Assembly: GCA_000226015.1 (NCBI GenBank)
Contig: JH153070.1
Coordinates: forward strand, 47,059 to 71,455
Source: Mnemiopsis leidyi
Lineage: Eukaryota; Ctenophora; Tentaculata; Lobata; Bolinopsidae
Length of the DNA stretch: 24,397 nucleotides
Reading direction: 5' to 3'
Position 1 is the stretch's first letter; each line of letters begins with the position of its first letter. A model generated the notes under the pieces. The model made no database searches and was not told the DNA's origin. It was given only the letters and a program-made list of their open reading frames with translations. Both the position numbers and the translations under genes were made by a program. Below are positions 1-24,397 of this stretch, in pieces.

Positions 1-310
1 AAGTACTCCAGTATCATTACTTTTATCAAAGATCTTGGTTTGTGAACAGCTATCTTATTGTCAACACAAATTTTTCTAGGACATTAGGAGGGACAGTTTT
101 TTCCGGGTCACCAGATTTTATAACTAACATCTGTTTCAAAGAGTTTATTTTGGTTGTGTCCTGCCACACATTTTTTGTCGAAACAGATGGTATATCCAAG
201 GAGGTTGTGCTACCTGAAGTCAAACCTTGTTCAGATGATGAGTTTAGAAGCTGTTCCTTTAGCAGAGATTTCAGTTCAGATATTTCCTCCTTGACCACTG
301 CCTGCACATT
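1..310 (-). pseudogene. Decayed fragment resembling the ORF1 tail of a CR1/L2-like non-LTR retrotransposon
   Basis: Read on the minus strand, the frame is open from above position 330 down to a stop near 50. It gives an acidic/leucine-rich, coiled-coil-like stretch (EEISELKSLLKEQLL), then a linker, then a segment containing INSLKQMLVIKSG. After the stop, another frame continues to the window edge with a segment ending FDKSNDTGVL. A W...LVIK...DT(V/G)V arrangement is what I remember from ORF1 proteins of CR1/L2-type LINEs, where this part follows a coiled coil. The stop plus frame change mark it as broken. It is cut by the window edge. It could instead be an exon of an unknown host gene; the family call is inference from pattern memory only. 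Confidence 0.4.
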
Positions 311-419
311 CTCAATGAGTAATCTCGATTTATTGTGGATGTATGCCGTGGTTACGTTACATATATCAGTACACGTGTGTATAAGCTGTCAGCTTACATG
401 TTAAGGCTCTATCACGGTG

Positions 420-900
420 TCACATGGCGATGTGCCGATGCCAGCTATTGAAAGCTCATATACCATTTTCAAATTTTGAAAAAAAATGTTGTGAAAATGT
501 TGAAAAATTTCGGGGGAAAGGAAGGAGGCCCGGTAAATAGAGGGACCCGGTATGTAGAGGCCCGGTAAATCGAGGGTTTAAAAATTGTCTCATATTTTTA
601 TGACGATTTGGCGCCCCCTTATGATGGCCCCCCCCCCGGCGTAGCGGGGGTGGCAGGGGCATCGTTACGCCGCTGGCTTGCTGAGGATAATATGGACATT
701 TTCAAACACGAGGGTTGCCGAGTTTGTCCAACAGTGACACTTGTCCGACAACAACTCTTATCAGACAACAGCATTTGTACAAATTTAGGTACTGAAAATT
801 AAACACATTTGTCCACATCTGGACAATGCAGAGGTTGTCGGATCATACCCGACTCGGCACGGTGCCGGCCCATGAATTTTCTGAATTGACTATCAGTGGA
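420..900. repeat. Low-complexity and foldback-prone intergenic stretch
   Basis: Positions 527-575 hold three imperfect copies of a CCCGGTAWRTMGAGG-like unit. Around 627-650 a run of nine or more C is followed by a G-rich stretch that can pair with it. GACAACAACTC near 747 is matched in reverse complement by GAGGTTGTC near 831, and CGGCACGGTGCCGG near 855 is a near palindrome. No plausible exon was found between 310 and 1250; the remainder is plain AT-rich sequence. Confidence 0.4.
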
Positions 901-1250
901 AATCGTGTCCATTCAAATATCTGCTCCGTACACATCATGTAGCTTGGTTGATCCTAAGTGTTATAGGTGATAGGATTGTGTAACACTTCATATATAAGTT
1001 GATTGATTGTATTTGTTGCAATAATTGAAAAATCTGCTTATTGCTAATAAATTAGGACCTACTTTAGAATTTCACCTCTGTATCTGAATTTATGAACCCT
1101 ACATTCTTTTGTTGCAATTTAGCTTAAAACAGGGGGCTCTCTTTGTTGAATACTTTTTAAAAATCCTGTGTCATAGCATTCAAATTATCCAGTATGGTGG
1201 GTTGGCAAATGGCTACTTGAAAATCATAATCAAGCTTTTGGAAGCATCTC

Positions 1251-3105
1251 ATGCTCATGCCCTGTCGATCCTTTGACAATGGCAGTGAAGATGTGGTGAT
1301 GCATTGCCATCAAGGAGCAAGGGCGGAAGAGGAAAACTCAGGGGATGATGTTTGGAGTGATGAGGAAAATATTGATGTTGATCAATATACCCAACTGGCT
1401 GACTTTACCGGTAAGTGCAGTTTATACAGTAAACTGTAATTATTAACTAATTATTAAGTCTGCTGGTGTAGTAGTATTACCACTTGCTTTTGTGCACATA
1501 AGATTGCAAGGGTGCAATCAAGGTCAAACGCAGGTAAGCCAGATCAAGTTTTGAAGGTACAAGATGGTTGTTATTAAGTCCAGCGCAGAAAATATCACTG
1601 ACAAAATTCCTGCAACAATATTATGCTATGTAGCTGTGAAAGTCTTTATGATAGTCCCGACCTTTTGGGCCTTGAAAATTAGGGTTCATTTGGTTCCAAA
1701 CAAGTCCATCGTTTTGGATTGTTACATTTTTGCTTTTATCATCACGACTATCCTTCTGTGATCAATCTCACCCTTTAGAAAACAAAGTTATTTCTAATAC
1801 GTATTTTAAACTTGCTGAAATTATCATTAACAACCAATTAAAAGACTAATATGGTCATAAAACAGACATTTAGTGACAAATGTTCCAAATCACTTGCGTG
1901 CTGCAAATGGTCTAGAAAAAAGACACAATTTTTGGCAAGGTGACAGTAAAAAGTTAAACTTAACTTATTTTATAAGTAACATTTTGATTTAGGTCTTAGA
2001 TTTTGACTAATTAGTGCACAAAACAACAAGTATTTTTAATAGAAAACTGGCTGTAAAATACATAGCTCAAATGAAGTTGATTTGAATACGAAAGCTAAAT
2101 GAGAGAATCAATGAAAGGTCAGCCTTTGTGTGATTAAGGCCAAGTTACTCGGAAACAAGTTCACTCAACATCACTTTTCATTTTGCTTTATAAAAATGAA
2201 ATAAATCGTATCCTTAACTTTTCTTACTTGCAGTTGCATTTAAACAGATACAGGCATCAAAACAAATGAGCGAAGAAATAGGCTGCAATTTACACTTAAT
2301 TCTATTTTCTTATTACATGCTTGCTTCTTCATAAATTCAACACTTCGAACATTCATAGTGTAGCAGTTTTTGCTAGACAAATTTTTATTGTCTTAAGCTA
2401 TTAACTAGAGGGTTACTGACCATAACCATGGCTCCTCTTGGCTAGATGTTGACATTTGGACCTCTTTACAAAATAATTTCAAAAGCTATATACTGATAAA
2501 TAGAGCTTGGTCAATTGTTGCAAAAAGATTAGAATGACTGGCAACAAATACAACAATCACAAGTCTTCATCCATTTGAAATGAGCATGACAGGGGAGGGG
2601 GCGAGGGCGGGGGCTCCTAAACTTTCATTAACTTCTATTGCCAAATTGCTTTGAGCTATCCTTTCCTGTGTTACTCCTGTGTTCATAAAATGACCTTAAG
2701 GAATTAACTTGAGAATTTTCAGGAGAGACAGGAATTTTTAGCAGTGACGAAGAAGAAGATGCACAAGCAGAAAACATATCCCCAGTAAACTCTGATCAGG
2801 CAGCTGCTGAAATTGTTTCTTCCACATTGGATGTGGATGCTAGAATTGAACAAGCATTGACATTACCAGACCTTGACTTAAACAGGGGGCCTGGATTTCC
2901 AGAACTGCCCCCTTTGAATATAAATTTTAATCCTTCCCAAGAATCAGAAGATGCCAGGCGAGCAAACTTTTCCCTCTCGGAAACAGATGAAAACTTTATC
3001 AGGGATAGTATGAGTGCCATGAAAATCGCAACCCCTCCCTGGGCATTTGCTGTAGGGGACACAAATTGGAAAGACGAGTTGAGAAAACATTTGGCTAAAG
3101 ATTGA
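1251..3105 (+). CDS. MEA1: MEA1-like protein (male-enhanced antigen 1 family), two exons
   Basis: Coding exons are 1251-1410 and 2723-3105, joined in phase 1 (ACC-G/GA) with donor GTAAGT and acceptor TTTTCAG, giving about 180 residues. This is close to the size of vertebrate MEA1. Residues about 23-65 are acidic and hold a Y-T-Q-L motif like the Y-x-P-L motif of MEA1. The middle is rich in Pro, Leu and Asp. The C-terminus has SETDENFIRDSMSAMKIAT followed by PPWA and a downstream NWKDEL; this matches the conserved MEA1 tail with its x-VK-x-x-M-x-x-V...PxWA...W pattern. MEA1 has no well-defined biochemical role; in mammals it is linked to spermatogenesis. An in-frame TAA at 1227 precedes the chosen ATG, so either this ATG or the one at 1257 is the start, unless an upstream exon splices in. 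The family call is moderately sure; the first exon boundary is less sure. Confidence 0.6.
1411..2722 (+). other. Intron of the MEA1-like gene
   Basis: The intron is 1.3 kb, AT-rich, with donor GTAAGT and acceptor TTTTCAG. I see no further exon, repeat family or RNA gene in it. A short G-rich run lies near 2590-2615. Confidence 0.6.
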
Positions 3106-3391
3106 TTTAAGGTCAAATTTTTCAGAATTTACGCATATTTGAGCTGGCTCAAGTTTCTTTTGGAAGTTTTTCTGTATGATTTTTGCTGAGATATTCCATA
3201 AAATTTTTATATGATTTGGGTTGATCCTATCAAGTTTAATTAAATTCCATCAATTTTGAATTTATTTGATGACAATATCTGTGGTTAAATTGTACATGTA
3301 TGAAGAAGTAACTGTTTGTTCTTCAATCAAAATTTTCGATTAAGTTTGTTTAAGATCATTATTGATTCTCTTTGAATAACAATTCACATCA

Positions 3392-19997
<16,606 letters not shown>

Positions 19998-20157
19998 CGT
20001 CATGAACAAGCACCGTGACGCCATGAGTCTGGACTGTGACGTCACGCACTTTTGTTCTGATGTCGTGAATGTTGTGTCGTTGTTGTTGTCGTGGTAGATG
20101 TCTTACATTGTGGGAGGATTGAACGGTGAATGTTGTAACTTGAGCAGGGTTTGATGT

Positions 20158-20195
20158 AATAAATTATTTGGAAAACGATGAAAATAAGAAATAAA
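20158..20195 (+). terminator. Likely KDM5 polyadenylation signals
   Basis: AATAAA at 20158-20163 and again at 20190-20195, about 160 and 190 bp after the stop codon. The nearer one lies in an AT-rich context suited to a 3' end. Position is inferred from the hexamer only. Confidence 0.5.
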
Positions 20196-20199
20196 CGCA

Positions 20200-21335
20200 G
20201 TGACCAAATATTCATAATTTATCTGAACCAGTTAATGCTACCATAATAATAATGATAATTTGCATCTTACAGTCATGTTATGGCAGCGCTTCTGCTTAAC
20301 TTTATTTAAACTGAACTATAATATTTTTTGTGTATTCTAATTCAGTCCTAGGATGATGTCAGTATTCTAGTACACTCACTGATGACTGATTGTCTGCCAT
20401 AAAATTCAATATTACCAGAGTATTTGAGCGACTTGAATGAAGAATCTCGACCTGAATTATATTCTAGTTGATTGTATGTTTTTGACTTAAATTGTGGAAT
20501 CATTATATTATGATGTTTCCCGACATAGAGAATAAGATGAAAAGTTTTGGCTACAGAGTATGTGTTTCGGTATGTAAATATTGAAACCTTTTCAGTTTTA
20601 TTTTGACAGGCATCACCAACACTTGTTTAGACTTTAAGTTTAACCGATTGAAGTTTGATAATCTGACAGTATTCAATCATTATTATAGTACCATCATGAT
20701 GTAGTTCTCGTCTTGCACTTGCAGCCAGAGTAGCTGTAGAGTATAGACCGCAAGTTTTTTTTCTTACAACTAGTACGAATACTTATCGCTTTTGTATTCG
20801 CGTTAACTTGCAAATTCTTCCTTTAGATTAGACTTCACTGTCAAGTCGTTAGGTGAAGGAGAAATCACCCGTGATTTTCTACAGAAATTCAAAACAATGG
20901 ATACTTTTTGGAATGAATTTGGGTTGTGTCTTGCTCCGTATTCGAGTTCCGATACAACTACAAGTACAAGTTGGTCTCAAGGTTTAAAAGACAGTTTCAA
21001 GTCATGCGAAAACAGAAATTCTTTTTGCTGAAATGTTGTAATTGATAATTATTTGGATAGCATTTATGATATTGATAATACCGATATTGATTAATCATTG
21101 TGTACTGGCACTGCTTTATAAGCTGACCACTGTCAGTTTTCAGAAACATTTCGTTGTCATTTAGTTAATTTTAACGTATGTTGCTGGGCTACTTCTTTGC
21201 GGATGCCGTATTATACAATCACAATTTTCAAGGGAATGTATACCGGCTACAGTGTACAAGTACACATGCGCCAGCAAAAACAGAGATCAACAAAATCATT
21301 ATACTTTCTTGTTTCTGTTTTTATGGTCACACTCA
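20200..21335. other. Intergenic sequence downstream of KDM5
   Basis: AT-rich. A 44-codon ATG frame at 20897-21031 is the only ORF that looks at all composed, but it has no recognisable content or splice partner. I see no supported gene. Confidence 0.5.
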
Positions 21336-21339
21336 CAAG

Positions 21340-22442
21340 TTTGTCCGACCCTCAATATTCTCTCCGAGAATAGAATTAAAATGACGGGAGGGTGCGCGCT
21401 GAGCTGCTGTCCAATCTCACATCTCAGTCTCACTGCTCACGCATTTTGAAAAAAATTCTAGTCGTGCATAGGCTTGTCTCCATGGGGCGCGGCGCCCCGG
21501 AGGTTGCCCTCGAAGCTGTTGACGAGATGATATCCGTCTAACGTTCTAACGAGGAGAGCAGAAAACTGCGAGCCGCGCGCGGGTCGGGTAACATCTCGAC
21601 AATCGAAGCTGCGGCCCCTTGCTACACGTTGCACCTTGTAGGCTTACAACCTACCGTCATCGCTTCGCGCGCGTCACACCTGCTCCTCGAGCGAAGCGTA
21701 ATGACTAAGATTCAAAGAATCGTGGACGCGCATCGCCCGTTAAGTTGCACCTAGCCCTGCTGCACGGTAAACTCTAAAACTCTGATTCGCGTTAGCTAGG
21801 GAACTTTTGTCAGACGTTGCCTGACCTTGGACCTGCATGCTGCGCCGCGGCAGTGCCAGCGCGCGGCAAGGGAACTTCATGAAAATTTGTCTGACTTTGC
21901 TTTGTCCGACCCTCATTCGAAGCGAATAGAGGAGAATAAAATGACGGGAGGGTGCGCGCTGCTGTACAACTTGAAAATATGCTAAGCCATAAGCTAAACC
22001 ATGCCAGTAATAGAATCATGTACTTTGAGCCCAAAGTACTTGTTTGCTTGCAACACCAGAATTGCTATAGCCCAAATGTCGTGCGCGCGCGGCTCTAAGT
22101 TCAGACCAATCGCCAGTTGCCCATGCCAGGACGCCGCGATCCGAAGCGGCAGCCTCCAGCGCGCGCGCGATGTGAAACAACTTATGTTGGCTTATGTTGA
22201 CTTATGTTGGCTTAGCAATAACTTAAGTCACAGGACTGGGATATTTCAGTTCTTAAATGTACTACAGGTGTAGAGTTCAAAATATGAGAGGCAAAAAAGT
22301 GAGGACCTGCAAAATTAAAATGAAGAAGTTTTTTAAACTTCTTAGGAAAAGCTTAAAAGTAGAGGAATGAGCTTACTGTTCGCCCTCGCTCACACTAAAA
22401 CATCGACATTGACGAGATTATATCCGTCTACCGTTCTAACGA
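21340..22442. repeat. CpG-rich patch with two pairs of direct repeats
   Basis: Unlike the AT-rich flanks, 21460-22170 is G+C- and CpG-rich (many CGCG and GCGCGC runs). TTTGTCCGACCCTCA...TGACGGGAGGGTGCGCGCT occurs at 21340-21400 and 21901-21960. TTGACGAGATKATATCCGTC plus TAMCGTTCTAACGA occurs at 21519-21552 and 22409-22442 with two differences. GGGGCGC-G-GCGCCCC near 21484 is a perfect inverted repeat. No coding frame in it looks real. It may be a composite of non-autonomous mobile elements. Confidence 0.55.
22180..22214. repeat. Short 11-bp tandem repeat
   Basis: CTTATGTTGGC is repeated three times with one substitution. Confidence 0.7.
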
Positions 22443-23425
22443 AACGCTTTAGTTGCGTGAGTCTGGTATCACCGCGACAACATCAACATGGCAAGACTGA
22501 AGACTCGACTTTCAAGACAACAGGCCAAAAACGTTATACTGGCTACATGCATAGCTAATATTTATCTATAACAATTTTAGAGTGTCGACCTTGCAATCAA
22601 TGCAATGTGTATTGGTTTTAATTTACATGTTTACTGCCCTTTTCGATGTACTTTGGCAATTGCCAATAAATTGATATTTTATATATTTACCTTAAGATTA
22701 CTGAGATTTTGAAAAATGATATGTCTTGTACCAATTTATACAAGGTAAAATTCGATATAACAAATCAGAAAGAGGAGTATTAATGTTGTGTACGATCACT
22801 ACTTCGCCTGTTTATCATGCTTAGGTTGCCGGGGTACAGGGGCGCACTTGCTATTCGCTTTTGTACACACCACAACGGCAACCTAGGGACAGATCGTGCC
22901 AAGGCAAGCCTCATTAGAACTGTATCATTGTAGACTTGAAGGAACATCTTTTTTCAATAGGAATAATGCAAATGGTAAACAATGGTAAATCTAAATCATA
23001 AATCTAAACCATAAATTTGGTAAATCTAAATCATAAATTTGGCAAATCTAATGAAAACAATCTCAAAACTTAAATAAATTATAAGCATATCAGTAGTCCA
23101 ATATGCAATAACCTTCAACATTACAATAAAAAACTACCCGTCACCACCTTATTTGTGAAAAACTTTTAAAAACCTATCTTCAATTACGCCTCTACATCTA
23201 CCCATTGGAACACTTTAAATGTCCCCATAGGAGCACAGGCCTGTTGTCTTGAAAGTTTTACTGGGTTGACGTTGTGGTGTGAGCAAAAGCGAATAGTAAG
23301 CTCATTCCTTTGCCCCGTCAACCTATATCTCTAAAAATATAAGAGTGATGACCATGCAATAAATGTTTTGTAAGTATTTTTTGTATTATGACAATTGGCA
23401 AGAAATTGATATTTTTGTTTCACTG
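22360..23425. repeat. Cluster of diverged inverted and direct repeats, probably remnants of non-autonomous elements
   Basis: A motif of about 40 bp (AATGAGCTTACTRTTCGC followed by GCTCACAC) occurs at about 22364-22405 (+), in shorter form at about 22847-22890 (+), and inverted at about 23318-23262. A second unit (TAGAGTGTCGACCTTGCAAT...CAATTGCCAATAAATTGATA) at 22566-22684 returns, shortened and diverged, at 23331-23425. A short AAATCTAAATCATAAATTTGG tandem lies at 22975-23050. No ORF in the cluster is convincing. Confidence 0.5.
22822..22885. repeat. Perfect 10-bp inverted repeat
   Basis: TAGGTTGCCG at 22822-22831 pairs with CGGCAACCTA at 22876-22885 around a 44-base loop. Confidence 0.7.
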
Positions 23426-23559
23426 ATATTTTTGTTTCACTGACTAATTAATTTTTTATTTATTTTGTTACACCTGTACCCAGGCTTTAACAGTTATACT
23501 GAAGGGATTCTGGAAAATTCTAGATCTTTTAACAGAGACCCTCCTCATTTAACGTCCTT

Positions 23560-24170
23560 TCAAAAGCTAAGCAAAAACTAGGAATGTCTAGGAGAAATTG
23601 CTATTTTGTTCAAGATCTCAATCGTCGCAGGGTTCTGTATCTCACCCTAGTGAGGAGCCAATTTGAGCACTGTTGAGTCCTGTGGAGACCTATCACAAAA
23701 ACCCAAATTGGCAAGCTTGAATGCCTTCAAAAGCGCGCTATCAAGTGGATTCTCCAGGAGGAGTTTCTGAGCTATTCACCTTCCACATACATCCAAAAAT
23801 GCAGACAGCTGAAGATTATGCCAATTAAAGACTGTTTGGATTTCTTGGACCTCATCTTCTTCTTTAAAATTGTAAAACAACATATACCTGTTAACTTGCC
23901 ATCATATCTGCAACTGTTTGAGGGTCAGTCAAGGCTTAGAAATAGTCACTTGGACCACTTATGTTTTGTCAGCTCTATTACAACTCAAACTAGCTCAAAC
24001 GCTTTTGCCAGAAGTTTTTTCTTCAGAACTCACTTAGTGGAATCATATCCCTCTAGATATACGTGAAGTTGAAAGCATTACCGAGTTTAAATACAAACTT
24101 TCCACCCATATGTGGGATAAAATATTAAAGGTGGATTCAGACTCTGAATCAGAGTATCAATGAATTAGAA
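23560..24170 (+). pseudogene. Decayed C-terminal part of a non-LTR retrotransposon reverse-transcriptase ORF
   Basis: One frame gives a segment with RVLYLTLVRSQFEHC, then an in-frame TGA at 23674, then GKLECLQKRAIKWIL, SYSPSTYIQKCRQLKIMPIK, FLDLIFFFKIVK, a RLRNSH block and FARSFFFRTH. The frame is lost near 24031 and resumes one base away with IPLDIREVESITEFKYKL and a stop near 24161. This order (RS-x-x-EH-x-x-x-W, KLE-x-x-Q-x-RA-x-K-x-I, LP-x-x-x-R-x-x-x-DL, FF-x-R, W-x-x-LP, S-x-x-x-FK) is the region after the RT core in CR1/L2/Jockey-type LINEs. It is 5'-truncated, with at least one stop and one frameshift, so it is dead. The exact clade cannot be given. Confidence 0.75.
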
Positions 24171-24397
24171 ATCAGCTGTCTGCATGGAAACACTCACCAC
24201 ACCTCATCACATTCAGGACTCACATCATAGCAACAATATTATATAATTTGACTGAGATGATGTATTAATTCTTAATTCTTTCAAATTTATTTTAACTACA
24301 AGGGCCCATGCTTGTACAGGAGTTGCTTCTGCTCTCACTATCTGTGTTTTTGGTGTCCCTCAGGTCTTTGGATTACATACAACTAGTTGAGTCGGAG
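24171..24397 (+). mobile_element. Probable 3' untranslated tail of the retrotransposon
   Basis: Non-coding sequence follows the ORF, with ACAAGGGCCCATGCTTGTAC and later TTTTTGGTGTCCCTC. Such a short GGCCC...TCCCT tail is common in LINE 3' UTRs, from memory. No poly-A or terminal microsatellite is visible before the window ends. Confidence 0.35.

Noticed and set aside
20897..21031. 44-codon ORF beginning MDTFWNEFGL
   Set aside because: Short, no family, no splice partner, and located in the 3' flank of KDM5.
21810..22273. Two opposite-strand ORFs (74 and 90 codons) in the CpG-rich patch, one with a hydrophobic start like a signal peptide
   Set aside because: High G+C lowers stop frequency; both lie across repeat copies and show no conserved motif.

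Overview
The window is eukaryotic nuclear DNA from an invertebrate animal. It is AT-rich and intron-dense, with GT-AG splice sites, non-LTR retrotransposon debris, a tRNA-derived repeat and many microsatellites and minisatellites. I cannot name the species. The core is one large plus-strand gene read here from 24 exons: a KDM5/JARID1-family histone H3 lysine-4 demethylase. Its JmjN, ARID, PHD1, JmjC, C5HC2-finger, PLU-1, PHD2 and PHD3 modules occur in the family order.

Layout. Positions 1-310 hold a broken antisense fragment resembling the end of a LINE ORF1. Positions 1251-3105 hold a two-exon plus-strand gene that looks like MEA1 (male-enhanced antigen 1). KDM5 starts only 287 bp after the MEA1 stop and runs from 3392 to 19997. 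It is interrupted by an 11-base assembly gap (11302-11312). The exon or exons for the second half of the C5HC2 finger and the start of the PLU-1 region are not visible and probably belong there. All exon junctions I could read keep the frame: 623 codons plus 1 nt before the gap, and 618 codons plus a stop after it.

The 2.15 kb KDM5 intron 16191-18344 begins with a GC donor. It contains an apparently complete three-exon gene on the opposite strand (17459-16538) for a 140-residue protein with three RanBP2-type zinc fingers. Other KDM5 introns carry structured repeats: a palindromic TATAAGCCGG cluster, a 33-bp minisatellite with CACGTG boxes, a 62-bp tandem repeat that copies the end of an exon with its splice donor, a 46-bp satellite beside the gap, and three exact RFX/X-box-like palindromes.

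Downstream of KDM5 (20200-24397) I see no host gene. The region holds a CpG-rich patch with dispersed direct repeats (21340-22442), a family of diverged inverted and direct repeats (22360-23425), and the decayed 3' end of a non-LTR retrotransposon (23560-24170).

KDM5 would act in the nucleus as an Fe(II)/2-oxoglutarate-dependent eraser of H3K4me2/3. MEA1 and the small zinc-finger protein have no pathway link to it that the sequence shows; only their positions are shared.
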